Below are positions 54,926 through 64,000 of a DNA stretch of 64,000 bases, piece by piece. Both the position numbers and the translations under genes were made by a program. Below the pieces are notes generated by a model, which worked only from the letters and a program-made list of their open reading frames with translations, did not search any database and was not told where the DNA came from. The stretch's first letter is position 1. Each line of letters opens with the position of its first letter. The stretch lies in NCBI GenBank assembly GCA_034414595.1, contig DAOULY010000014.1:1-64000 (forward strand). The letters run 5' to 3'. This DNA comes from DAOULY01 sp034414595. Lineage in GTDB: Bacteria > Chloroflexota > Dehalococcoidia > SZUA-161 > JAUWZY01.

Positions 54926-55468
54926 ATGCCTGATTACCGCAGGGCTTACCTGAAAGGTGGGACTTTCTTCTTCACTGTTGCCAGCTATAAAAGGCATCCC
55001 ATCTTCAAAGAAGAAGCAGCTATTGACCTGCTATGGCGGTGCTTTGAGACAACAATATCTGTGCTTCCCTTTAGGGTAGATGCCATTGTGATATTGCCAG
55101 ATCACCTGCATACTATCTGGACTCTTCCGGGCGACGATCCAGATTTCTCCACAAGGTGGAAGCGAATCAAAGCAACATTTAGCAGGCGCCACCATGGTTG
55201 CATCATTGAGGATATTCCAGAATCAATGCGCGGGAAAAAGGAGAAGGGTATATGGCAGAGAAGGTTCTGGGAACATGTGATTCGCGACCAGACAGATTTC
55301 AACCGGCATTGCGATTATATCCACTACAACCCGGTCAAACATGGTCTGGCGGACTCGCCTTCGGAATGGAAGTACAGCAGTTTCAGGGAGTTTGTGGAGA
55401 AAGGGCTCTATCGCCAGGACTGGGGGCGGTCACCGGCAAGAGAGCTGCTTGGGATGAATCTTGAGTGA
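54926..55468 (+). CDS. REP-associated tyrosine transposase (RAYT, Y1 family)
   Basis: In this 180-residue protein the HUH motif is His60-x-His62 (DHLHTIW). The catalytic Tyr is probably Tyr131 in YIHYNPVKHGL. Basic stretches follow the HUH. RAYTs are single-copy, IS200/IS605-related enzymes that nick REP sequences and are thought to spread them. It is flanked by one REP upstream and two downstream in inverted orientation, and a further REP pair lies at 15547. It sits between mutS and mutL. Confidence 0.9.
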   Translation: MPDYRRAYLKGGTFFFTVASYKRHPIFKEEAAIDLLWRCFETTISVLPFRVDAIVILPDHLHTIWTLPGDDPDFSTRWKRIKATFSRRHHGCIIEDIPESMRGKKEKGIWQRRFWEHVIRDQTDFNRHCDYIHYNPVKHGLADSPSEWKYSSFREFVEKGLYRQDWGRSPARELLGMNLE

Positions 55469-55473
55469 TTGAT

Positions 55474-55504
55474 GGTGGGTTTCACTACGTTGCACCCACC
55501 CTAC
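55474..55504 (-). repeat. REP unit downstream of the transposase, first copy
   Basis: GGTGGGTTTCACTACGTTGC then ACCCACCCTAC, the reverse of the REP at 54872. The block starting in the last codons of the transposase (CTTGGGATGAAT) through this REP is repeated in tandem immediately afterwards. Confidence 0.85.
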
Positions 55505-55531
55505 CGCCTTGGGATGGATATTGAGTGTAAT

Positions 55532-55562
55532 GGTGGGTTTTGCTGCGCTGCACCCACCCTAC
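55532..55562 (-). repeat. REP unit downstream of the transposase, second copy
   Basis: GGTGGGTTTTGCTGCGCTGC then ACCCACCCTAC. It is preceded by CTTGGGATGGATATTGAG, a copy of the final codons of the transposase, showing that a block of about 58 bases was duplicated. Confidence 0.85.
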
Positions 55563-55601
55563 TGGCTAAAATAAGATAGGAAGTAGGAAGTGGATCTAAA
55601 C

Positions 55602-57299
<1,698 letters not shown>

Positions 57300-57300
57300 G

Positions 57301-58221
57301 TCAGAGCCTCAGGTACCCGTGGGCGTAGAGAGTATTATTCTGCAGCACATTGATGGTCTTGGCTATTTCCTGAAGCTCCGGATTGCTCATATCCACAGTG
57401 CTGATGTCGAACTGCTCCATGGCAGCATAGGCATCGTATAGCGCTAAGTAGAGTTTGCCCTTGGGCGTGGAGTCGTCGCGGTTCTCGATGATGCGTATCG
57501 CCCCCATGAGGTCGTCATCGAGGGGGTCTACGATGGCAGAATCAAGGCCAGCGCCGAGCATCATGATCAAGAAGATTCGGTTGAGGATAGGGCGGACCTC
57601 TGGCGGACAGCTATTGGAGACGTTGGACAGGCCGCAGGTGGTCATCGGTGCGGGGTCGGCCATTTGCTTGAAGAAGCGCACTGCCTCCACGGTTTGCACT
57701 GCCTGGTCCTGATTGCCGTTAACGGTTAGCACCAGGGGGTCGAGGTAGAGGTGCTCGGTGGGCACTCCCTGCTCCATGGCTGCGGGCATTATCTTGTCGG
57801 CAATCAGCTCGATGCGGGCGTCGGCGGTTGTGGGCAGCCCGACCTTGCCCAGGCTCAGGGAGATGATATTGGCATCATATTGAGCAGCGAGGGGCATCAG
57901 GGCACTGAGCCTTTCGTCGGTGGCATCGGTGCTGTTGATAAGGGCCTTCTTCTTGCATAGCTTCAGCCCGGCCTCTATGGCTGCGGCATTGGTGGTGTCA
58001 AGAGACAGGGGTACATCAACCACCTCCTGCACCGTATCCACCACCCAGCTCATGACCTCTGGGCCGGACTTCTTCATCGGCCCCAGGTTCAGGTCGACAA
58101 TGTTAGCTCCCTTCTCCACCTGGCGCTTGGCCAGGTCCTGGATAAATGCCTTATCCCGGTTATCGACAGCCTCGCGCACCTTTTTGGCGATGATATGAAT
58201 GCATTCCCCGATGATGATCAT
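57301..58221 (-). CDS. acsE: Methyltetrahydrofolate:corrinoid/Fe-S protein methyltransferase (AcsE)
   Basis: The 306-residue TIM-barrel enzyme moves the methyl group from methyl-tetrahydrofolate to the corrinoid protein AcsCD. It has IIGECIHI, then VDLNLGP, PLSLDTTN, INSTDA and GLSNVSN, which are the pterin-binding blocks. GAGGAGGAAAC precedes the ATG. Last gene of the acs operon. Confidence 0.92.
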   Translation of the reverse strand: MIIIGECIHIIAKKVREAVDNRDKAFIQDLAKRQVEKGANIVDLNLGPMKKSGPEVMSWVVDTVQEVVDVPLSLDTTNAAAIEAGLKLCKKKALINSTDATDERLSALMPLAAQYDANIISLSLGKVGLPTTADARIELIADKIMPAAMEQGVPTEHLYLDPLVLTVNGNQDQAVQTVEAVRFFKQMADPAPMTTCGLSNVSNSCPPEVRPILNRIFLIMMLGAGLDSAIVDPLDDDLMGAIRIIENRDDSTPKGKLYLALYDAYAAMEQFDISTVDMSNPELQEIAKTINVLQNNTLYAHGYLRL

Positions 58222-58242
58222 GTTTCCTCCTCAAAAGCTTTA

Positions 58243-58584
58243 TTAGATCCTATAATACCATCCGTTTATCTCATAACCGGTGAAGAAGCCACACTTAGAG
58301 TAGGGGTCGGCTTCGATCAGCGCTCTGGCCTCTTCCTCGGACTCGACCGTGTAGATGAACAGGGCACTGGTGTAATTAGTCAAAGGTCCGGCACAAAGGA
58401 GCTTGCCATCTTCTCTAAGAGCAACGTTGTAATCTACGTGGGGGCCCCTCATCTCGTTCATGTCTTCGGGCAGGAAGGACTTGTAGGATGATTGGCCTCC
58501 CGAGGCGTGCTCCCTTTCCATAGCTTTCAGGTGAGCTTCCATACACCGTGGCGAGAAATGGGCTAGGACGAAAAAGTTATTCAT
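58243..58584 (-). CDS. YciI-family protein in the acs operon
   Basis: The 113-residue ferredoxin-fold (YCII/muconolactone-isomerase-like) protein ends in EADPYSKCGFFTGYEINGW, with the His and Asp typical of YciI. The family has few proven activities. It lies between cooC and acsE with GAGGAGGTATGCC as the ribosome site, so it is cotranscribed with the methyl-branch enzymes. No role in this pathway is known to me. Confidence 0.7.
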   Translation of the reverse strand: MNNFFVLAHFSPRCMEAHLKAMEREHASGGQSSYKSFLPEDMNEMRGPHVDYNVALREDGKLLCAGPLTNYTSALFIYTVESEEEARALIEADPYSKCGFFTGYEINGWYYRI

Positions 58585-58607
58585 GGCATACCTCCTCTAC
58601 TCCTCCC

Positions 58608-59366
58608 TCAGGGCAGCCCCACCTTTCGGGCTATCTCTGCTATTGCCGACCTCAACGGTGAATCTGAAGATAATTCAGTTATAGGAGCTCCTCTGGCATC
58701 AAGCTCTTGTACCTCGCGATCGATGGGGAGGGAGGCCACAAGCTCGAGGCCGTAGTCCTCAATGGACTTCATCAGCTCTGGTGGCAGGGCGCCGTTGGCC
58801 CTGTTGACTACCAGGCCGACTCGACCCACAGAGGTTCTCAGCTCAGCAATGAGCTCTTTCATCCTGGCAGCGGTGATGACGCCTTTCATGGTCAGGTCTG
58901 AGACGATGAGCAGGACGTCTATGTCCCTCGTCGTCTGCCGGCTGACGTGCTCCATGCCCGCTTCGCAATCGATGACCACGTAGTCGTAGTTCTTGGCCAG
59001 GCGATCAATGCAGGTGCGAAGCATATCATTGGCGGCGCAGTAACAGCCAGGGCCTTCAGGACGGCCCATAGCCAGGAGGTCAATTCGCTCTGACTCGATC
59101 AGGGACTCGCTGATCTTGAGCTGGACGTAGTCTGGCTTTGAGATGCTGGCGTCGTAGCTCCCTTTTCTCACCGCCTCCGACATCTTCTCCCGAACATGAC
59201 CTACAGTCTGGGCCAAGGGCAGGTTCAAGGACATGTTGAGATTGGTGCTGGGGTCGCCATCAATAGCCAGAACCACGCCCTTTTGCGCCAGATACTGTAT
59301 CAGCAAGGCGGCGATAGTCGTTTTGCCCGTGCCACCCTTGCCCACGACGGCGATTGTGGTCGGCAT
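58608..59366 (-). CDS. cooC: CO dehydrogenase/acetyl-CoA synthase maturation ATPase (CooC/AcsF)
   Basis: The 252-residue SIMIBI NTPase has the deviant P-loop GKGGTGKTT at 9-17, DGDPSTNL, and a nickel-binding Cys108-x-Cys110 (GCYCAAND). It inserts nickel into the A-cluster (AcsF) or C-cluster (CooC). Its start lies one base from the acsC stop codon. Confidence 0.9.
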   Translation of the reverse strand: MPTTIAVVGKGGTGKTTIAALLIQYLAQKGVVLAIDGDPSTNLNMSLNLPLAQTVGHVREKMSEAVRKGSYDASISKPDYVQLKISESLIESERIDLLAMGRPEGPGCYCAANDMLRTCIDRLAKNYDYVVIDCEAGMEHVSRQTTRDIDVLLIVSDLTMKGVITAARMKELIAELRTSVGRVGLVVNRANGALPPELMKSIEDYGLELVASLPIDREVQELDARGAPITELSSDSPLRSAIAEIARKVGLP

Positions 59367-59367
59367 T

Positions 59368-60720
59368 CTAAGCTGTCCAGTGCTGCTTCAGGTAGCCACC
59401 GATATCCATAGCCTCAGGGGGGCCAACCATGATCTTCCAGTCGGGGAGTTCCTCTTCTAGCTCGCCCCTGAGCACCGCTACTTTGCCGGGGAGGATCAGA
59501 TTGCGATGGCTAATGTTCTTGCCCACATCGAATTCCTTGACCGTCTTGGCGATCCTCTCGGCGTCGAATTTACCCGCGGCCCAGGCGGTGAGGACGGAGA
59601 GGCCCTCGGTATCGCAGACCAGGAGCAAGGAGGGCCAGCCGCTGGACTCCAGCTCACCAGCGATAGAGAAATAGGTCAAGGAGAAGTTTGTGGTCACGCA
59701 CAGCGGGCTGTTCTCCTTGGGTGTCCCGATTTCATAGATTCCTGCTGTCATCTGAATTGGCTTCTGCGGGTCGGTGTAGATGTTCAGGCGCAGGGTGAGT
59801 AGCGGGTAAGCCATGGCTGGCGAGAAGTGGTCCAGGACGATGATGCCAGCGTATTTGGCTATCTGCTGAGCGGCCAGAAGCGCTTCCTCATCGGGAGTGG
59901 AAGTCCCGTCTCCGGGGAAGGTGATAATGGGATAGCCCAAGGGCTGGAAGCTCTTCTTCAGCGCCAATCGGCGAATCTGAGTCAGGGTGGACAGAGACTG
60001 GGCCAGACCATGGGCTCCTGGGTCGATGACGATGTCCTCGACGCCGCTCTGGCTCACTTTTTCTGTGAGCTCGGCGAGTTGATCCAATCCGTCTGAGGCA
60101 CAGACTGCCAACGGGCAGCTGTGCTTCTGTGCTAATTCCACCATCTTATCGCTATTATCGGCATTGGCCGCATAGATCAGGGGCTTGGCCTCGGCTACCT
60201 TGGCCAACGCCGCGGCTATACAATCAGGGCTCTGAGACATCAGCACTAAGGGCAGGTTGGCCTTGGACTGTACCTGCTCCACGCAGTTGGCAAAGGTGCT
60301 GGCATCTCCTGACTTGTTATCGATGGCGAAGCCGTCGAGTTGCAACTGCATACCTACGCGTTCCACGCTATAGGAAGCGACCTCGTCGACGAGCTTACCT
60401 ATTTCCTCTGCTGGGGCATTGTCCTGGACTCGAACCATGAGCCCAGGGGGATGGTAAAAGGTCTTGTCATGGCGGAACATGACCACTTCATTGCCGACCT
60501 CGATCTTCCTGTCAGTTGCGCCGACGGTCACCAGACGAATCGGAGGGCGGGCAGCTGATTCCAATGCTTGCTTCGCTTCCTCAGTGATATCGGGGCACAG
60601 GGCGAGCTCAACTGACTTGGCTGCCACCTTCATGGCGAAGGCGAGGCAGGTGGGGAAACCGCACTTTTTGCAGTTCGTCTTGGGTAGAAGCTTGTAGATT
60701 TCAACACCGGTCAGTGCCAT
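59368..60720 (-). CDS. acsC: Corrinoid/iron-sulfur protein large subunit (AcsC)
   Basis: In this 450-residue protein the N-terminal [4Fe-4S] ligands are Cys17, Cys20, Cys25 and Cys42 (NCKKCGFPTC...LC). Then a TIM-barrel domain precedes the C-terminal B12-binding domain. It carries the methyl-cobamide between AcsE and AcsB. AAAAAGGAGGTCCGA precedes the ATG. Confidence 0.93.
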   Translation of the reverse strand: MALTGVEIYKLLPKTNCKKCGFPTCLAFAMKVAAKSVELALCPDITEEAKQALESAARPPIRLVTVGATDRKIEVGNEVVMFRHDKTFYHPPGLMVRVQDNAPAEEIGKLVDEVASYSVERVGMQLQLDGFAIDNKSGDASTFANCVEQVQSKANLPLVLMSQSPDCIAAALAKVAEAKPLIYAANADNSDKMVELAQKHSCPLAVCASDGLDQLAELTEKVSQSGVEDIVIDPGAHGLAQSLSTLTQIRRLALKKSFQPLGYPIITFPGDGTSTPDEEALLAAQQIAKYAGIIVLDHFSPAMAYPLLTLRLNIYTDPQKPIQMTAGIYEIGTPKENSPLCVTTNFSLTYFSIAGELESSGWPSLLLVCDTEGLSVLTAWAAGKFDAERIAKTVKEFDVGKNISHRNLILPGKVAVLRGELEEELPDWKIMVGPPEAMDIGGYLKQHWTA

Positions 60721-60737
60721 TCGGACCTCCTTTTTGT

Positions 60738-61685
60738 TCAGACTGCCATCAGCTTATCGATAGCGCTTTTAACTGAGGCCACCGTTTCAGGATGGCGCAG
60801 GACTATGATGTCAGCGCCGCTATGAATCAAAGAAATAGCAGTGATTTCCTCCCAGAGGAGGGCACGCTGCTCATGGTCGCCCCAGGATGCTGGCAGGCCT
60901 TCAGCGGCTTTAGCTTCCTTTTGCCGCCAGGCTTCCTCTCCAATAGTGCAGATCATGGGCATGGATGTCATGGCATCGCCCTGGAGTGCAGCCAGGCGCA
61001 GCCGCTCCATAACTGAATAGGTATACTCCAGGCCGTAGCCCAGTGCTCCTGTTGTCGGGTCCATGAGAATCGCGTCCCGAGAAACTCCGATATCGCTGAT
61101 CAGGATGTTGAGCTGCTTTGCCAGATTGATTTCGATGGGGGTCTTGGCGATGACCACATGGCCATCGGCGATGGCCGTGGCGGCAATGGTGCGGTAGTTC
61201 TTCTCCTCGCAGTTCCCCAGAGCGACCCTCTGTCCCTTGGCCACGTCTGATACTGCCACCAGGACCTCGTTGTCCTTCTCGGCAACTCCTGGTCCGGTGA
61301 CGATAAGGGGCAGGTCAACTGCAGCCAGCACTTTCTCCACCACTGCCTTGGCTTCGGCAGGCCCGGTGTCGCCCTCCTCAGGATGGGCGCTGACCAGACT
61401 CAGGGCGATGATATCGGCACCGAGTTCAGCTGCTTTCTTAGCCCAGGTTGCAGGGTCGCGGAGAGCATCGCCCCAGGCGGAGACAAGGGACGGCGGCCAG
61501 CCGCTGGGCTCCTTGTCCTGAACTTCTATGGCCACTGCCACCCTGTTTGGTATTGAGCCCTCGAAGTGCAGAAACGGTAGGGTGGCCGCACCGCCAACGG
61601 TGATGCTCTTGCGGCCATTGCCCCCGAGCTTCACTTCGTTCACCTTGCCGGTCCATTTCTCTACCGGGATCTCCACGTTTGCCAT
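60738..61685 (-). CDS. acsD: Corrinoid/iron-sulfur protein small subunit (AcsD)
   Basis: The 315-residue TIM barrel pairs with AcsC. Features include KLGGNGRKSITVGG, NRVAVAIEVQDKEPSGWP and MDPTTGALGYGLEYTYSVMERLR. The spacing of 17 bases to acsC and of 55 bases from acsB fits one operon. Confidence 0.93.
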   Translation of the reverse strand: MANVEIPVEKWTGKVNEVKLGGNGRKSITVGGAATLPFLHFEGSIPNRVAVAIEVQDKEPSGWPPSLVSAWGDALRDPATWAKKAAELGADIIALSLVSAHPEEGDTGPAEAKAVVEKVLAAVDLPLIVTGPGVAEKDNEVLVAVSDVAKGQRVALGNCEEKNYRTIAATAIADGHVVIAKTPIEINLAKQLNILISDIGVSRDAILMDPTTGALGYGLEYTYSVMERLRLAALQGDAMTSMPMICTIGEEAWRQKEAKAAEGLPASWGDHEQRALLWEEITAISLIHSGADIIVLRHPETVASVKSAIDKLMAV

Positions 61686-61740
61686 AAGCTCTCCTTTCCG
61701 CCTTTATCCCTGTTCTCTATATACTTCCGCTGTCATTTGA

Positions 61741-63978
61741 CTACATCATTGGATCCATGGTCAGGGCGGGATGCCCCTTCTCCTCGAGGAAGGGCAACAG
61801 CTCCTCAACAGTGGTAGCAACAGTGCCGTCGCCGATTTTGTCCAGGAGATCGGGGGCGCCTTGCTCCTCGCAGATCTTCTGCAGGTCCTCACCGAGCTCC
61901 TCCTTCAGGTTCTTGGACATCCAGACCACGCGCTTGATGCCACCCTCTACCGAGATAAACTTCTTGCTCAGGAGGTAAGTCTTGCCATGGCCCATCATTC
62001 CCGGCGTCTGCTGGCCGCCACCGACCATGCCCATCAATGAGGTGAAGCTCATGCCGCACGGCGTCATGCTCAGGTCCTCGCGCGACACTACCATGACTCC
62101 ATTGGCTTCTGGGAGAATAATCATAACGCACTCACAACAGCCGCAGGTGGTCATCGGTGCGTCCATGAGGGAATAGATAGTGAATCGCTCGATGGCCATC
62201 TGGGAGTGCTCGTAGACGAATTTGTTGACTCCTTCCCACTCCCCCTTCACCGGGTCGAGGCACTGGCCCTTGGGCACAGGCTGGTTTGCTCCGGTGGGGT
62301 TGATCTCGAAGGCGGCGCGGCAATCGAGCCAGCTATAGGCACCGCAAAGCCCAACTCTCTCCGGGTTGATCACGCAGACATGAGTAGGAGCGAACGACTG
62401 GCACAGGACGCAGCTGTAGTAGGTGTCCACGGCTTCGTCGGTGAGGCCGGCGATGCGGGCATTACGCTCTCGATATACTTCTCGCGCCTTATCCCTGAGC
62501 TCCAGGACCTTGTCTTCCTCGGTGTACATGGTTATCTGGACCTTGTCCACGATGGCTCCGAAGTGGTTGTGGAGGTTTGTGTGCAGGATGTCTCCAATAT
62601 GGCTCAGCCGGAACCCACTCTCGAAGGCCTTTTTGCTCAAGCGCAGCCAGGAGATGTCGCGTTGCCCCTGGTGCTGAAGTCCTTCAGCACCATTGCAGAA
62701 GTGGTGGATCTGGCGCTCCAGAACAGGTTCAAAGTCCTTCTGCATTTTGCGCCCGGCGACCTCGACCACGATTGCCAAGGGGACATTGGCACCAACCTCA
62801 AAGGCATCGATATCGGGTCCAACCACAGTGGTCTTGTTATCATCGATCTCGTCCATGTCCTTCATGGTCAGCCACTCAAAGCAGGTGCCCCGTGGGCCAC
62901 CGTACTCGATCTGGAGATCAGCACGGCGCACCACCTCGCCCTCGAAAGCAGGGCCAAAGGCAACGGGAATCGGGACCTTGGGTATTATGATCTTGATGCC
63001 CCGAATCTCGATGCACTTCTCCACCAATCTCTCTGCTCGCTCCAGGTCGTCCTTCCCTGGGAGGTCATCGAAGGGGAGGCTGACCACATGTTCATACTTG
63101 GTGACACCGGTGGGCAGAATGTTGGGGATTACAGTGTCGGCGAGCACCGGGAAGCCATAGTTTATGGCGCCGGCGGCGGCGGCATACTTGAGATCGTCGA
63201 CTTGGCCCAGAGCCAGGGCGAATGCGAAACAGCGGAACTTGTTGTACAGCAGTATGCGGCGGAAGTCCCCTGGCTCAACGCCACCGAAGCTGAAGGCAGC
63301 ACGGGCGGCATAACCCAGGGCATAGATGGCGGAGATGGTATCTGAGCCAAAGGGAACAGTGAAGGTATCATAGCCGAGCTGAACTCCCTCCTCGAGGAGC
63401 TGATCGACAATGGAGCGACCATTGGACACGCTGGACAGGAACACGAGCTGTCCCTTGGATTGAAGCTCACGCACGATCTTGACCGCAACCTCATTGCTCT
63501 TGGCTGCGCCTACAATGGCAGCGAATCCTGGCATGCGACCGTCAACCATTTGAATGCCCCAGGCCCTCATCTGGACGTCGTTGATTGGCCCGTTGTATTG
63601 GTAGTCGTTGCGGACCTCGGGCTGCTCCCCCTTGGCGAAGCGAATGCCCTCAATGGTCTCGAAGGCGTAGAGAGTGGCCATGCCGGAGTCCAGGGTCTCG
63701 CCCAAATATGGGAGCCAGAGATGCTCACTGGGCTCTGGAGGCAGGATACTCTTGGCATACTCCAGGGGCACTGCCAGATCGCCTATCTTCTCCACTTTAT
63801 GGCCCAGGAAGCCGTAAATGACGGGAAGATAGTAGGCTGTCCCGGCTCCTTCCTTGTCCTTGAATGAAATTGGGGCCTCAGGCCCCAACTCACTCAAAGC
63901 ATCTTGGAACATCTTGTCTGCTTCGGCAACAATGCCGCGCGCACCTCTAATTGCCGAGGTCGCTATGAATCTGGACAT
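61741..63978 (-). CDS. acsB: Acetyl-CoA synthase (AcsB, bacterial type)
   Basis: The 745-residue protein joins CO, the methyl group and CoA into acetyl-CoA. A-cluster ligands are all present: Cys523, Cys526, Cys535 and Cys545 for the [4Fe-4S] cluster, and Cys612-Gly-Cys614 for nickel. Cys526 is also the likely bridging ligand. The N-terminal CODH-binding domain (residues 1 to about 310), missing in archaeal CdhC, is complete, which implies a partner CO dehydrogenase. GGGAGGAAAT precedes the ATG. The CO dehydrogenase gene is not in the window and may be just beyond its end. Confidence 0.95.
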   Translation of the reverse strand: MSRFIATSAIRGARGIVAEADKMFQDALSELGPEAPISFKDKEGAGTAYYLPVIYGFLGHKVEKIGDLAVPLEYAKSILPPEPSEHLWLPYLGETLDSGMATLYAFETIEGIRFAKGEQPEVRNDYQYNGPINDVQMRAWGIQMVDGRMPGFAAIVGAAKSNEVAVKIVRELQSKGQLVFLSSVSNGRSIVDQLLEEGVQLGYDTFTVPFGSDTISAIYALGYAARAAFSFGGVEPGDFRRILLYNKFRCFAFALALGQVDDLKYAAAAGAINYGFPVLADTVIPNILPTGVTKYEHVVSLPFDDLPGKDDLERAERLVEKCIEIRGIKIIIPKVPIPVAFGPAFEGEVVRRADLQIEYGGPRGTCFEWLTMKDMDEIDDNKTTVVGPDIDAFEVGANVPLAIVVEVAGRKMQKDFEPVLERQIHHFCNGAEGLQHQGQRDISWLRLSKKAFESGFRLSHIGDILHTNLHNHFGAIVDKVQITMYTEEDKVLELRDKAREVYRERNARIAGLTDEAVDTYYSCVLCQSFAPTHVCVINPERVGLCGAYSWLDCRAAFEINPTGANQPVPKGQCLDPVKGEWEGVNKFVYEHSQMAIERFTIYSLMDAPMTTCGCCECVMIILPEANGVMVVSREDLSMTPCGMSFTSLMGMVGGGQQTPGMMGHGKTYLLSKKFISVEGGIKRVVWMSKNLKEELGEDLQKICEEQGAPDLLDKIGDGTVATTVEELLPFLEEKGHPALTMDPMM

Positions 63979-64000
63979 ATTTCCTCCCTGGTGCTTCTAG

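Noticed and set aside
62206..63345. Long plus-strand frame (379 residues) antisense to acsB
   Set aside because: acsB on the other strand is unambiguous with all metal ligands. The frame reflects the codon bias of a GC-rich gene.

Overview
The window looks like an anaerobic bacterium of the Chloroflexota, most likely an uncultured member of the Dehalococcoidia. This is inferred from the gene set: an acetyl-CoA synthase operon (acsB, acsD, acsC, cooC, acsE), a tungsten-type aldehyde:ferredoxin oxidoreductase, a selenocysteine formate dehydrogenase, Nfn/Nuo-like flavin and Fe-S subunits, a membrane pyrophosphatase with K+-dependent sequence features, a ThiD2-ThiE fusion, and REP and MITE-like repeats. 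No rRNA or tRNA gene was seen, so the placement is not firm. Several promoters have near-consensus TTGACA / TATAAT boxes.

Layout. 1-2672 (minus) is a secreted subtilase with fibronectin-like modules, cut by the window edge. 2911-8482 (plus) starts with a strong promoter and an attenuator-like leader, then a PEP-synthase-type swivel-domain protein, a CrtI-like flavoprotein, an SDR dehydrogenase and a HAD hydrolase. 8748-13831 holds a DUF1015 protein, a phosphoesterase, and an aldehyde oxidoreductase with its four-cluster ferredoxin. 14030-15515 is a low-GC three-gene cassette with its own perfect promoter and terminator. It is followed by a REP pair and a MITE-like repeat. 15782-22159 (minus) carries second copies of the swivel protein and of the CrtI-like flavoprotein, around a Mo/W oxidoreductase and a promoter-driven structured RNA of about 120 nt with no family I recognise.

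22282-31740 (minus) holds a thioesterase, sbcD and sbcC with a beta-CASP/MBL hydrolase between them, two tandem membrane-anchored proteins, a scar joining the start of sbcD to the end of glyS, an unknown protein and glyS. 32138-33737 (plus) has two MBL hydrolases. 33734-39268 (minus) is housekeeping: hppA, a translin-like protein, thiD2-thiE, two FmdB zinc ribbons, yraN and rnhB.

39347-51580 (plus) is a redox locus: MvhD, an FdhB-like Fe-S protein and a Sec-containing formate dehydrogenase; then rnc and ftsY under their own promoter; then NuoE-like, NuoF-like, a NuoG/GltD fusion and an NfnA/NfnB-like pair. Together these could connect formate, ferredoxin and NAD(P)H, probably by flavin-based bifurcation (inference). 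51696-57299 is mutS and mutL, separated by a PD-(D/E)xK-like protein and a REP-associated tyrosine transposase flanked by its REPs. 57301-63978 (minus) is the acetyl-CoA synthase operon. Formate dehydrogenase plus the acs genes point to a Wood-Ljungdahl (reductive acetyl-CoA) route; the CO dehydrogenase gene acsA is not in the window.
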